Shown: positions 44,341-53,674 of the stretch, in pieces
Layout: every line of letters begins with the position of its first letter
Position numbering within the stretch: position 1 is the first letter of the stretch
Assembly (NCBI RefSeq): GCF_002115755.1
Contig: NZ_JFKA01000003.1
Coordinates: 310,001-374,000 of the forward strand
Source of the DNA: Thalassospira mesophila
GTDB lineage: Bacteria; Pseudomonadota; Alphaproteobacteria; Rhodospirillales; Thalassospiraceae
Length of the DNA: 64,000 nt
Direction of reading: 5' to 3'
The notes under the pieces: generated by a model
Told to the model about the DNA's origin: nothing
What the model saw: only the letters and a program-made list of their open reading frames with translations
The model's database searches: none
Position numbers and translations under genes: made by a program

Positions 44341-45171
44341 ATGCATGACAGCCTGTTTGTTTTTGATATTGAAACTGTGCCCGATATTGACGTTTTGCCG
44401 CAATTAACCGGTGAAACAGCGCCAGACCCGGAGACGGGCCGGCAAATGCTGGAGCAATATCATCTTGATATCACAAGCGGGCGCAACGGGTTTGCGCGCC
44501 AACCCTTTCACAAGGTTGTTGCGATCAGCTTTTTGCGCGCCACCATTCAGCGCGATGGGAATGTTGAAACCTATCAAATCGAGGAATTACGTTCCGGCGG
44601 GGATTTGACCAGCGAGGAAAAAGACTTGGTTGCAGGGTTCTTTTCGTATTGCGGCAAGTTACATCCGCGATTGGTCAGTTTTAACGGGCGCGGGTTTGAT
44701 TTGCCGGTTTTGAAATACCGGGCGATGAAACATGGTGTGTCGGCGCGCTGGTTACATCAGGCGGCCAATAAATGGGAAAATTACACATCGCGCTATGCGC
44801 CCAACTGGCATTGTGATCTGGCCGAGGTGTTATCTGATTACGGCGCATCGGCGCGCACCAAAATGAACGAAGTTTGTGCCGCGCTGGATTTACCGGGCAA
44901 AACCGGGGTGAATGGCAGCAAGGTGGCCGACATGTATGATGCCGGCGAAATAGACGGCATTCGCCGTTATTGCGAAACCGATGTGCTCAACACCTATTTG
45001 CTGTATTTGCGTTATGTGCTCCATACCGGGCTGTCGGACCATGATGGATATAACCATGCCATTAACCTGACCGTGGCGTGGCTCGAAGAACGCGCCGGCG
45101 ATGTTCCCGCCTATGCCGAATTTCTCGAAGCATGGCGCACATCAAGTGCGGGATCGTTTAACGTATTATAA
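44341..45171 (+). CDS. Predicted PolB-like 3'-5' exonuclease
   Basis: 276 residues. The DEDD exonuclease motifs are present: 'LFVFDIETVPD' (Asp and Glu of motif I), 'RLVSFNGRGFDLPVL' (motif II) and 'IRRYCETDVLNTYLLYLR' (motif III). The family is the stand-alone PolB-type exonuclease (WlaX-like, Pfam DNA_pol_B_exo2), found in many proteobacteria without a known pathway. The start at ATG 44341 is chosen over a TTG ten codons upstream because homology begins at 'SLFVFDIETVPD'. The ribosome-binding site is weak. It stands alone and converges on the hydrolase gene. Confidence 0.85.
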   Translation: MHDSLFVFDIETVPDIDVLPQLTGETAPDPETGRQMLEQYHLDITSGRNGFARQPFHKVVAISFLRATIQRDGNVETYQIEELRSGGDLTSEEKDLVAGFFSYCGKLHPRLVSFNGRGFDLPVLKYRAMKHGVSARWLHQAANKWENYTSRYAPNWHCDLAEVLSDYGASARTKMNEVCAALDLPGKTGVNGSKVADMYDAGEIDGIRRYCETDVLNTYLLYLRYVLHTGLSDHDGYNHAINLTVAWLEERAGDVPAYAEFLEAWRTSSAGSFNVL

Positions 45172-45257
45172 GCCCGGTACCGCACCAATTTCGCGGATGG
45201 TTCTATGGCGGATATTTCCCAGATACGGGTGACGTGCCAAGAATTAATCAGCTAATT

Positions 45258-45848
45258 CTATATGCTGTTGCGGGCGGCAAGAATGGCGTCGCGCACCTGT
45301 GGAAACGTATTAAAACCTGTTTCGCTGTTAAGGTGGCCGCCACCTTGCATAACCTCAAGCGGGCTTTCCAACCGGTCGGCGATTTCTTGTGAGCGCGACA
45401 GGGGAACATAAGGGTCGTCATCCCCCGCCCAGCACTGGCTGGTGCGTCCTTTGCGCGCAGCAATCCCCGCCCAGTCAAACGGTTCGTCAAAGAATGACTG
45501 GTTTATCGGGTCGTAATCGGGAAGGCCAAGAGCGCCGACAAAGGGCGAGGCCAGAAAAAGGCCTGCAACGGGCTCGGATGATCTTTCAACCAATCGCAAC
45601 GCCAATGCACAGCCAAGGCTGTGTCCCACAAGGATCGTGGGGGCCAAGGGCAATGACGTTACTGCAAGATCATAGGCATTAAGCCATGCTTGCAAAGACT
45701 GACCGTGCGGGGTTGGAAACCGGGGGCGCAGAACGTCGATGCCTGCCGCACCTAGTTCGTTATCAAGCCAGGGAAACCAGTTTGTATCGGGCCCGCCATG
45801 TGCGCCGTGCAGCACAATAGCCCGCAAACCTGTTTGTTTGTTTCCCAT
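45258..45848 (-). CDS. RBBP9/YdeN-type alpha/beta hydrolase
   Basis: 196 residues, the small serine-hydrolase group. 'AIVLHGAHGGPDTNWFPWLDNEL' opens the fold and supplies the oxyanion region. 'ILVGHSLGCALAL' holds the nucleophile, 'WAGDDDPYVPLSRS' the acid and 'VMQGGGHLNSETGF' the His. The substrate is unknown. It is a single gene; its stop region overlaps a small AT-rich inverted repeat. Confidence 0.87.
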   Translation of the reverse strand: MGNKQTGLRAIVLHGAHGGPDTNWFPWLDNELGAAGIDVLRPRFPTPHGQSLQAWLNAYDLAVTSLPLAPTILVGHSLGCALALRLVERSSEPVAGLFLASPFVGALGLPDYDPINQSFFDEPFDWAGIAARKGRTSQCWAGDDDPYVPLSRSQEIADRLESPLEVMQGGGHLNSETGFNTFPQVRDAILAARNSI

Positions 45849-46138
45849 TTGGCATGGTCCTTTTTGATCGATGGTTGATTATTTTACAGCTTGTTGTGCA
45901 TCGCCATATGCGGCGGCAGGACTGAATATGTTTTAAAATACCCGGTAATATCAGGTTTTAACACCGTTTTTTGGGGTCAAAGCATTATCAGGGAATAGGT
46001 GGCGTTAGGGTGCATTGACAACAATAAAGTGATCGGTGTGATTGTGCCTTGCCAATCGGGATGTTGAAACGGTAATTTCGCGCCTTGCGAATGTTTTTCA
46101 TTCCTATTGTCATTATTGGAACGATCAGGAGACCCTTC
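45849..46138. other. Divergent intergenic region upstream of the iron-type ABC genes
   Basis: 290 bases, comparatively AT-rich. A consensus TTGACA occurs at 46015-46020, but no good -10 is found 16-18 bases on. I do not see a recognisable Fur or Irr box by eye. Confidence 0.35.
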
Positions 46139-47152
46139 ATGAACCTGCGAAAATTCATCCTTGGGCTGGCGCTGACAACGGTTTCGTTCTCTGTCGCCCA
46201 GGCCGCGCAGGAAGTGAATGTCTATTCATTGCGCCAGCCGTTTTTGATCAAGCCGATGTTTCAGAAATTCACCGAAGAAACCGGTATTCGCGTTAATACC
46301 CTGTTCTCGCAAAGCGGGCTGGTTGAACGGGTCAAGCATGAAGGCCGCAACAGCCCGGCTGATTTGCTGTTAACCGTGGATATTGGCCGTATTCAGGATG
46401 CGGTGGATGCCGGTGTGACGCGGCCTTTGACCAGCGACATTATCGAACAAAACATACCGGCCCAATACCGCGACAAGGATGCGCAGTGGGTGGGGCTGAC
46501 AACACGGGCGCGCGTGATTTACACATCGCTTGACCGTCTGGAAGCCGACGCGATTGAACGTTACGAAGACCTGGCCGATCCGAAATGGAAAGGGCGCATT
46601 TGCATTCGTTCGGGCATGCATGTTTATAACATCGCCCTTGTTGCCTCGATGATTGCCCATCATGGGCCGGAAGATGCCAAAAAATGGCTGACCGGGTTAA
46701 AGGATAATCTGGCGCGCAAACCGCAGGGGGCCGATATTGACCAGATCGAAGCGGTTTCGCAGGGTGTGTGCGACGTTGCGATTGGTAATTCGTATTATTA
46801 CGGCAAAATGCTGGATGACCCGAACAAGGCCGATGCCGCCAAACAGGTGCGCATTGTGTTCCCCAATCAGAAAGACCGGGGCACACATGTGAATATTTCC
46901 GGTGTCGCCCTGATGGAAAATGCGCCGAACCGCGAAAACGCGATCAAACTGGTTGAGTTTTTGTCGGGCGATGAAGCCCAGCACATGTATGCCGAAGTCA
47001 ATTTTGAATATCCGGTAAAGCCAGGTGTTGAATGGTCGGAAATGGTTGCATCCTGGGGCCAGTTCAAGGCCGATCAATTGCCGTTGAACGACGTGGCCAG
47101 CTTGCGCGGTGATGCCATTCGCATGATCGACGAAGTTGGTTTTAACGAATAA
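46139..47152 (+). CDS. fbpA: Iron(III)-type ABC transporter periplasmic binding protein
   Basis: 337 residues with a Sec signal peptide ('FILGLALTTVSFSVAQA'). The mature protein begins 'AQEVNVYSLRQPFLIKPMFQKFTEETGI', typical of FbpA/FutA ferric-binding proteins. 'GNSYYYGKMLDD' holds the tandem tyrosines that coordinate iron, and 'FPNQKDRGTHVNISGVALM' follows. AGGAGA lies 6 bases before ATG 46139. It is followed 14 bases later by the permease gene. By family, it carries ferric ion across the periplasm. Confidence 0.92.
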   Translation: MNLRKFILGLALTTVSFSVAQAAQEVNVYSLRQPFLIKPMFQKFTEETGIRVNTLFSQSGLVERVKHEGRNSPADLLLTVDIGRIQDAVDAGVTRPLTSDIIEQNIPAQYRDKDAQWVGLTTRARVIYTSLDRLEADAIERYEDLADPKWKGRICIRSGMHVYNIALVASMIAHHGPEDAKKWLTGLKDNLARKPQGADIDQIEAVSQGVCDVAIGNSYYYGKMLDDPNKADAAKQVRIVFPNQKDRGTHVNISGVALMENAPNRENAIKLVEFLSGDEAQHMYAEVNFEYPVKPGVEWSEMVASWGQFKADQLPLNDVASLRGDAIRMIDEVGFNE

Positions 47153-47166
47153 AGCATCGGTGCAAA

Positions 47167-48903
47167 TTGGCAGTTAAACAGGATATTCGCGGCACCGGGC
47201 CCAGCGAAACAATTGATCCCTTGCGACAGCGCCCGCTGGTGCGCTCCATGCGGTGGTGGCCGCAAGGGCAATCGTCATGGTGGCTGGGCGGGGCAATGCT
47301 GATTGCGTTGCTGGTGGCTGCCCCGATTGTGGCGGTGGTTTATCTGGCATTGTTTCCCACTGAAAATATCTGGCCGCATCTGGCATCGACCATGCTGCCC
47401 CGGTATTTGTCCAATACCTTTGTTCTGATGCTGGGTGTTGGTATTGGCGTAACCCTGATCGGGGTGTCATCGGCCTGGGTTGTGACCATGTGCCGCCTGC
47501 CGGGCAAACGGTTTTTTGAATGGGCCATGCTGCTGCCGATGGCGGTTCCGGCCTATATTGTGGCCTATGTTTATACCGATTTGCTGGAATATGCCGGGCC
47601 GGTGCAGGGCACATTGCGGGTATGGTTCGGGTTTCAAAGTGCGCGCGATTACTGGTTCCCCGATATTCGCACCAAGGGCGGTGCGATTGTGGTGCTAAGC
47701 CTGACATTGTACCCCTATGTTTACATGCTGGCGCGCGCCGCATTTTTATCGCAATCGGTGTGTGTGCTTGAAGCCGCCCGGGTGCTGGGCCGGGGGCCGT
47801 GGAATGCCTTTGTTACCGTGGCCTTGCCATTGGCACGCCCGGCAATTGTGGTGGGTGTGATTATTGCGCTGATGGAAACGCTGAACGATTTTGGCACCAT
47901 CGACTTTTTTGCCGTGCATACCTTAACAGCGGGTATTTTTAATGTCTGGCTGGGCATGGGCAATGCCGGTGGGGCGGCGCAAATTGCGCTAACCATGCTG
48001 GCGGTTGTTCTGGTGCTGATTGTGGCGGAACGCTATTCCCGCCGTCGCCAGCGTTTCCACGATACCACATCGCGGTTTCAGGAATTGCCGGGCTATGAAC
48101 TGGCACTGGGGGCCAAAATTGCCGGGTTGCTGATTTGCAGCCTGCCAATTGTGCTGGGGTTTGTTATTCCCGCAGTGGTGCTGGTTTATTATTCGGTGGG
48201 GTATTTCGACCAATCCTGGACCCGAGACTTTTTTGAATTTGCCCGCAACAGCCTGATGGTGTCGGGCCTGGCAACCGTTATGGCGGTGGGCGGTGCATTG
48301 TTTTTGGCCTATGCCCTGCGCCTGTTTCCCAAACCGGCTTTGCGCGCCTGTATTCGGCTGGCATCGGTGGGCTATGCTGTGCCGGGGGCTGTTTTGGCGA
48401 TTGGCGTTCTGGTGCCGTTTGCCGGGCTGGATAACGCCATTGATGGCTTTATGCGCGATCATTTCGGTGTTTCAACCGGTCTGATGTTAAGCGGCACAAT
48501 TTTCGCCATTGTTTTTGCCTATAGCGTGCGGTTTATGGCGGTTTCCTATGGCTCGATCGAGGCTGCCTTGGGTAAGGTCCGCCCCAGTATGGATGATGCA
48601 GCGCGCACATTGGGCGAAACCCCGTTTGGCACCTTGAAGCGGGTGCATTTCCCTCTGATGCGGGGCGGTATTTTGGCCGCCTGTGTGCTGGTGTTTGTTG
48701 ATTCAATGAAAGAATTGCCCGCAACCCTGATTTTGCGGCCGTTTAATTTTGATACGCTGGCAACCCACGTTTACCAGTATGCCAAGGATGAAATGATCGA
48801 ACAGGCGGCTCTGGGTGCGTTGACCATTGTTGTGGTTGGGGTTATTCCCGTTGTGATGCTGAGCCGGGCCATTTCCCGCTCGCGGCCGGGGCATGGCGGA
48901 TAA
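47167..48903 (+). CDS. fbpB: Iron(III)-type ABC transporter permease (FbpB family, fused two-domain)
   Basis: 578 residues with about twelve helices in two homologous halves. Each half has an EAA loop: 'VLEAARVLGRGPWNAFVTVALPLARPAIVVG' and 'MDDAARTLGETPFGTLKRVHFPLMRGGILAA'. This duplicated layout is typical of FbpB. The start is uncertain: TTG 47167 has no clear ribosome-binding site, and an ATG at 47248 is the next option. No FbpC ATPase follows; moeA is next. The system would therefore need an ATPase encoded elsewhere. Confidence 0.9.
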   Translation: MAVKQDIRGTGPSETIDPLRQRPLVRSMRWWPQGQSSWWLGGAMLIALLVAAPIVAVVYLALFPTENIWPHLASTMLPRYLSNTFVLMLGVGIGVTLIGVSSAWVVTMCRLPGKRFFEWAMLLPMAVPAYIVAYVYTDLLEYAGPVQGTLRVWFGFQSARDYWFPDIRTKGGAIVVLSLTLYPYVYMLARAAFLSQSVCVLEAARVLGRGPWNAFVTVALPLARPAIVVGVIIALMETLNDFGTIDFFAVHTLTAGIFNVWLGMGNAGGAAQIALTMLAVVLVLIVAERYSRRRQRFHDTTSRFQELPGYELALGAKIAGLLICSLPIVLGFVIPAVVLVYYSVGYFDQSWTRDFFEFARNSLMVSGLATVMAVGGALFLAYALRLFPKPALRACIRLASVGYAVPGAVLAIGVLVPFAGLDNAIDGFMRDHFGVSTGLMLSGTIFAIVFAYSVRFMAVSYGSIEAALGKVRPSMDDAARTLGETPFGTLKRVHFPLMRGGILAACVLVFVDSMKELPATLILRPFNFDTLATHVYQYAKDEMIEQAALGALTIVVVGVIPVVMLSRAISRSRPGHGG

Positions 48904-49002
48904 TCGCGTTATTGTGGGCAGCTTAACCTAAGTCATTGTTTCGGGGGCGTGGGTCGCGCTATCACAGACCAAATTTGGTTTTCACATCGCTAGGTGGCAG
49001 AT

Positions 49003-50334
49003 ATGGCCGACAAACCCGTATTTTTCGTTTCCGGTACTGCGGCAAATTTAAATGTTGCTTCTGCTAATGGCCCGCAGCCCGGTTTGACGCCAATTCACGT
49101 TGCGCTTGCGCTGGCATGTAAGCAAACACCTGTTTTTGCAGCAACCCGAACCCGAAGCCTGACCGATTGTTACGGGGCAATTTTGCGTGAAGACGTGATC
49201 GCAGCGGTCAATGTGCCCTCGGTTGATAATTCGGCGATGGATGGTTATGCGCTGCGCCTGGACGATATTGCCGCCATGCCCGATACAGGCCCGCTTAGCA
49301 TACCGGTTGGTGGTGTGTCGCTGGCGGGGCATCCGTTTGAAGGTAATATTCCTGTCGGGCGCGCCATTCGCATTGCGACGGGGGCTGCGATCCCGGCAGG
49401 GGGGGATGCGGTTATCATTCAGGAAAATGTCACGGTGAATGCCGATGAAAGCGAAATTCGCATTGAACGCGATGCGGTAAACCGCCTGCGCCGTGGTGAC
49501 AATATTCGCCGTGCGGGCGAGGACGTAAAGGCTGGCACCGTTGTGCTGGCGGCGGGTAAAAGACTGCGCCCGCAAGATGTTGCGGTGGCGGCAGGGCAGG
49601 GCAAAGACAGCCTGGTTGTAACGCAGCCATTGCGGGTGGCGGTTTTTTCGACAGGTGATGAATTGGCGGTTCCAGGCGGGGCATTGCCACCGGGTGGCAT
49701 TTATGACAGCAACCGCTTTGCCATGATTGGCATGATGCGTGCCATTGGCTGCGAAGTTACCGACCTTGGCCTGCTGCGCGATGATTTTGATGTGTTGCAA
49801 ACAGCCCTTGGCGATGCCGCCCAAAACCACGATGTTATTTTAACATCAGGCGGGGTGTCGGTCGGCAAGGCCGATTTGCTTAAACCGGTGGTCGACAGCA
49901 TTGGCGAAATTCACGCGTGGAAGCTGGCAATCAAGCCCGGAAAGCCGCTGATGCGCGGCAAAATTGGCAATTGTCTGGTGCTGGGGCTGCCTGGCAACCC
50001 GGTATCGGTGATGGTTTCGGGCCTGTTGTTTGCCGTGCCGTTATTGTTGCACATGATGGGCGCACGCGGTGAAGATTGCACCGCCGTGCGGTTTAATGTG
50101 CCCGCCGGGTTTGCCCTGAAACGCGGAACCGGGCGGCGCGAATGGCTGCGTGCCCGTTTGCACCGCAATGGCAACGGAGAACTGGTTGCACTGCCGTTTC
50201 GCTCCAGCAGCTCGGGGGTTTTATCCTCGATGGTCTGGGCCGAAGGTTTGATTGAACTGGCCGAAGACCGGGCCAGTGTCGGGCAGGGTGATCTGGTGGA
50301 ATATATTCCCTTTGCCGGTTTGCAAGCCTTCTAG
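49003..50334 (+). CDS. moeA: Molybdopterin molybdenumtransferase
   Basis: 443 residues. MoeA inserts molybdate into adenylated molybdopterin to form the active cofactor. 'VPSVDNSAMDGYALR' is the MoeA N-terminal signature. 'IRIATGAAIPAGGDAVIIQEN', 'FSTGDELA', 'DSNRFAMIGMM', 'ILTSGGVSVGKADL', 'KPGKPLMRGKIGNC' and 'GLPGNPVSVMVSG' follow in order. ATG 49003 is preceded by AGGTGG at 5 bases; GTG 48994 overlaps that site. It carries about 20 extra N-terminal residues. It is a single gene with its own terminator, without other moa/mob genes nearby. Confidence 0.95.
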   Translation: MADKPVFFVSGTAANLNVASANGPQPGLTPIHVALALACKQTPVFAATRTRSLTDCYGAILREDVIAAVNVPSVDNSAMDGYALRLDDIAAMPDTGPLSIPVGGVSLAGHPFEGNIPVGRAIRIATGAAIPAGGDAVIIQENVTVNADESEIRIERDAVNRLRRGDNIRRAGEDVKAGTVVLAAGKRLRPQDVAVAAGQGKDSLVVTQPLRVAVFSTGDELAVPGGALPPGGIYDSNRFAMIGMMRAIGCEVTDLGLLRDDFDVLQTALGDAAQNHDVILTSGGVSVGKADLLKPVVDSIGEIHAWKLAIKPGKPLMRGKIGNCLVLGLPGNPVSVMVSGLLFAVPLLLHMMGARGEDCTAVRFNVPAGFALKRGTGRREWLRARLHRNGNGELVALPFRSSSSGVLSSMVWAEGLIELAEDRASVGQGDLVEYIPFAGLQAF

Positions 50335-50343
50335 GTTTTGGAC

Positions 50344-50375
50344 CCGAACGCGCCTTTGCGGAAGTTCGGCTTTTT
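50344..50375 (+). terminator. Terminator of moeA
   Basis: CCGAAC (50344-50349) pairs with GTTCGG (50364-50369), with further pairing possible in the loop, followed by CTTTTT. Confidence 0.65.
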
Positions 50376-50469
50376 GCAATAAATCGCCCAACTGATCCAT
50401 ATCATTGAAGTCAGGTGGCCTGCGCCCGCATTGTTGTATGGCAATCGGGCAATGCGCAAGGAGGCTTTG

Positions 50470-52041
50470 ATGACCCTGTCAGTAACGTTCTGTGGCGCGG
50501 CGGGAGGTGTAACAGGTTCGTGCTATCTGTTACGCACCCCGGCAGGAAATTTTTTAATTGATTGCGGCATGTTTCAGGGCAGCAAAACGGTCAAGGAGCT
50601 AAATTACGGTCCTTTTCCGTTTGATGCCCGTGATATACGGGCTGTTTTGCTAACCCATGCTCATATCGATCATTCCGGCCTTATTCCCAAGCTGGTCAAG
50701 GCGGGGTTTGTCGGGGTGGTTTTTGCCACCCAGCCCACCTGCGATCTTTTAACCTATATGCTCCCTGATTCCGGCTATATTCAGGAAACAGAAGTTGAAC
50801 GGTTAAACCGCCGCAATGCCCGGCGCGGCCGCCCGCTGGTGGAGCCAATCTATACCCGCGAGGATGCCGAAACCGCATTGCAACGGCTGCGGGCGGTTGA
50901 ATATCACGAATGGATCGAAATTGCCCCGGGCTTTGAGGTTCGCTATTGGGATGCCGGGCATATTCTGGGATCGGCATCAATTGAAGTCCGCATTGACGGC
51001 GAGCCGGGGCACAAAACCCGCCATCTGCTGTTTTCTGGCGATATTGGCACCGGCGAGGCCGTTTTTAACGATGCCCCCGAAGGGCCGGCAGACGTTGATT
51101 ATCTGTTTGTTGAAACCACCTATGGCGACCGCGAACGAGCCGATATGTCGGCAAATGAACGCCGCACCATGCTGGCCAACGAGGTGCGCGAGGCCCTGAT
51201 TGCGGGCGGGAACCTTGTTATTCCCAGTTTTGCCGTGGCGCGCACCCAGGAATTGCTGGTAGATCTGGCGGCGTTGTTTAATAGCGGGCAATTGCCCAAG
51301 GCCGATGTGTTTATTGATAGCCCGCTGGCGCAGCGTGCAACCGAAGTGTTTGCGCGCTATCTCGATCATGACGATGCCCGCGCCCTGAACCATCCCAATT
51401 TTCATATGGTTCCCGATGTTGAAGCCAGCATTCAACTGGCCCGGGTCAAAAGCGGGGCCATTATTGTTTCCGCCAGTGGCATGTGCGATGCCGGACGGGT
51501 TCGCTATCATTTAAAAAACAATTTGTGGCGTCCTGAATGCACGGTGCTGCTGGTTGGTTATCAGGCGGCCGGATCGATGGGGCGTATTTTGCTGTCGGGG
51601 GCAAAAAATGTTCGTATCCATGGCGATCCCATCCATGTTCGCGCCCGGGTTCGAAACCTTGATATTTATTCGGGCCATGCCGATCAGCAAACATTGCTGG
51701 CATGGGTCAAGGCGCGCTTGCCTGTGCATCGGGCCATTTTCCTGACCCATGGTGAAAACCCGGCCAGAACCACGTTTCGCGATTTGCTGGCAGCAAATGA
51801 TGTGCCAGCCAAACTGTTGTCGTTGCCGTCACTTGATGAAACGGTGGTTTTGCGCCGTGGCAAGGAACACCAGCCACCGATTGCCCGGCGTCTGGGGGCC
51901 GATGCGATGTCGCGGGAAGACTGGCATAACGATTATGCCCGCACATTAACCGCTCTTTCCGAAAAGCTGACTGACGTCTCGACCAACAAGGAACGGGAAA
52001 AATTGCTGGCCAAACTGGCAAGTGTTATCGACCGGGCATAG
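50470..52041 (+). CDS. Metallo-beta-lactamase/beta-CASP family RNase-like protein
   Basis: 523 residues. 'LLTHAHIDHSGLIPKL' is the HxHxDH zinc motif. 'WDAGHILGSASIEVR', 'FSGDIGTG' and 'FVETTYGDR' complete the lactamase core. The beta-CASP motifs are 'VIPSFAVARTQELL' (motif A region), 'IVSASGMCDAGRVRYHL' (motif B) and 'IYSGHADQQTLLAW' (motif C), and 'FLTHGENPARTTF' follows. This is the YsrA/TTHA0252-type of bacterial beta-CASP proteins related to CPSF73, predicted to be RNA-processing nucleases. ATG 50470 has AAGGAGG 5 bases upstream. The C-terminal 60 residues are helical and charged. Confidence 0.92.
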   Translation: MTLSVTFCGAAGGVTGSCYLLRTPAGNFLIDCGMFQGSKTVKELNYGPFPFDARDIRAVLLTHAHIDHSGLIPKLVKAGFVGVVFATQPTCDLLTYMLPDSGYIQETEVERLNRRNARRGRPLVEPIYTREDAETALQRLRAVEYHEWIEIAPGFEVRYWDAGHILGSASIEVRIDGEPGHKTRHLLFSGDIGTGEAVFNDAPEGPADVDYLFVETTYGDRERADMSANERRTMLANEVREALIAGGNLVIPSFAVARTQELLVDLAALFNSGQLPKADVFIDSPLAQRATEVFARYLDHDDARALNHPNFHMVPDVEASIQLARVKSGAIIVSASGMCDAGRVRYHLKNNLWRPECTVLLVGYQAAGSMGRILLSGAKNVRIHGDPIHVRARVRNLDIYSGHADQQTLLAWVKARLPVHRAIFLTHGENPARTTFRDLLAANDVPAKLLSLPSLDETVVLRRGKEHQPPIARRLGADAMSREDWHNDYARTLTALSEKLTDVSTNKEREKLLAKLASVIDRA

Positions 52042-52456
52042 TTTTACCGGGAAAACTGTTTTTGCCATTGCGATTTAGGGGAACTGAAACTGGTGCGCGC
52101 GCCATGGGTGGGGGCAGGTTGCGGGCTGGCAACTGCCCCTTGGCAGTTGGTTGATATTTGCGCGGCACAACCACAGGTAAGGGCGTGCTAAAATTGTTAT
52201 AAAGGCCAAGCTGGCGGCATTGGCGGGATTTGACAGGTTTTTATTCCCGATGCGGGCAGGGAAGGTGTTTGTGATGGTTGCATCTGTCTGAAATCTGTTA
52301 ACTATAGGACAGATTTGCTTGTCATTATTTCAATTCCTGTCACCCTTGCAAAAAAGAGGCGGCGGGAGGTTCTGGGATATGGGCGATTTACACCGGCAAG
52401 GTTTTTGCCGCAACGGCGACCATGTCTCTGGGGGCATCTGAATTGCGGACGGTATT
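52042..52456 (+). promoter_or_regulatory. Structured leader before the glycosyltransferase/ABC operon
   Basis: 415 bases with no supported gene. CAACTGCC (52130-52137) and GGCAGTTG (52142-52149) make a perfect 8-bp hairpin with a 4-base loop. Further on, ATCTGTC (52282-52288) pairs with GACAGAT (52308-52314). AAATCTG (52291-52297) can pair with CAGATTT (52310-52316), and the two pairings exclude each other because their right arms overlap. A TATAGG between them could be a -10. I infer a regulated promoter or attenuator. Confidence 0.45.
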
Positions 52457-53674
52457 ATGTCTTTAAAGGGCGCACGCGGCTACCGTGTACTGATTTACAG
52501 TCACGACACATTCGGTCTTGGTCATTTGCGGCGTTGCCGCACCATTGCGCATGCTTTGGTCGAAAATCGCGACGATGTTTCGGTTTTGATCCTGTCGGGA
52601 TCGCCGATTATTGGCAGTTTTGAATTTCGTTCACGGGTGGACTTTGTTCGCATACCGGGCGTGATCAAACTGTCGAACGGCGAATATACATCGCTTAATC
52701 TTGATATCGACGTTGAACAGATGCTGGCAATGCGTGAATCAATCATTCAGCATACCGCCGATGTTTTTGACCCCGATCTGTTCATTGTTGACAAGGAACC
52801 ACTCGGCCTGCGTGGCGAGGTGGAGCCGACATTGAAGCTGCTTAAAGACCGCCAGACCCGACTGGTTTTAGGCCTCCGTGATGTGATGGACGACCCGGAA
52901 ACCCTGCGCGAAGAATGGCTGCGCAAAAACTGCGCGCCCGCGCTGGCAAATTATTACGACGACATCTGGGTTTATGGCCTGCGCGAGATTTGTAATCCGC
53001 TTGCCGGTATCGACCTGGCCCCCGGTGTTGAAGAAAAAATGACCTATACCGGGTATTTGCCGCGCACCGCCACCCGCAAACCAGCCCCCGAACACGGGTC
53101 GCTGGGGCTTGATGAACCTTATTTTCTGGTTACCACCGGCGGTGGCGGCGACGGGGTTAACCTGGTTGACTGGGTGATTAGCGCCTATGAAGCCGATCCC
53201 GATATTCCCATGCCGTCCCTTGTGGTTTTGGGGCCGTTTATGGCACCTGCCGATCAGCAGAAATTTATGGAACGGGCCGAAACCATCGACAAACTGTCGT
53301 TGATTACGTTCGACGCCAACGTTGAAATGCTGATGTCACGCTCAAGCGGCGTGATTGCCATGGGTGGCTATAACACCTTCTGTGAAATTCTGTCGTTTGA
53401 TAAACCATCCATTATTGTGCCGCGCACCGTGCCCCGGCTTGAACAATATGTACGGGCATCGCAGGCCGAAAAGCTTGGCCTGGTTCGGATGCTGACCGAA
53501 GAAGGTGGGCGCCCGCCGCTTGAAATGGCGCAGGCCTTGCGCGGGTTGGCTGCCCAGCCATCGCCATCCAGTGTGACGGTGCCCGGTTTGATGGGCGGCC
53601 TTGATACGGTGTCGTCAATGGTCGAACAGTGGTTGCCACGCGAAATTATTGATGCAGAGTACGCAACGGCATGA
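52457..53674 (+). CDS. MurG-like (GT28-type) glycosyltransferase family protein, first copy
   Basis: 405 residues. 'VLIYSHDTFGLGHLRRCRTIAHAL' matches the MurG-type N-terminal Gly-His-x-x-Arg loop. 'FLVTTGGGGDGVNLVDWVI' and 'VIAMGGYNTFCEILSFDKPSIIVP' match the C-terminal donor site. Homologues occur in Rhodospirillales operons beside GT4 enzymes and phosphatases, to my memory, without an assigned product. The start at 52457 follows the structured leader. The stop overlaps the next gene by 4 bases (ATGA). It is paralogous to the protein at 56709. Confidence 0.8.
   Translation: MSLKGARGYRVLIYSHDTFGLGHLRRCRTIAHALVENRDDVSVLILSGSPIIGSFEFRSRVDFVRIPGVIKLSNGEYTSLNLDIDVEQMLAMRESIIQHTADVFDPDLFIVDKEPLGLRGEVEPTLKLLKDRQTRLVLGLRDVMDDPETLREEWLRKNCAPALANYYDDIWVYGLREICNPLAGIDLAPGVEEKMTYTGYLPRTATRKPAPEHGSLGLDEPYFLVTTGGGGDGVNLVDWVISAYEADPDIPMPSLVVLGPFMAPADQQKFMERAETIDKLSLITFDANVEMLMSRSSGVIAMGGYNTFCEILSFDKPSIIVPRTVPRLEQYVRASQAEKLGLVRMLTEEGGRPPLEMAQALRGLAAQPSPSSVTVPGLMGGLDTVSSMVEQWLPREIIDAEYATA

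Noticed and set aside
45240-45259. AGAATTA-atcagc-TAATTCT as a terminator of the hydrolase gene
   Set aside because: The stem is AT-only in large part, overlaps the stop codon, and has no T run on the minus strand.
46015-46020. TTGACA as the -35 of the fbpAB promoter
   Set aside because: No -10-like hexamer is found at 16-18 bases; the match may be chance.
52230-52235. TTGACA as the -35 of the glycosyltransferase operon promoter
   Set aside because: The sequence 17 bases downstream is CGGGCA, unlike a -10, and it is far from the first gene.
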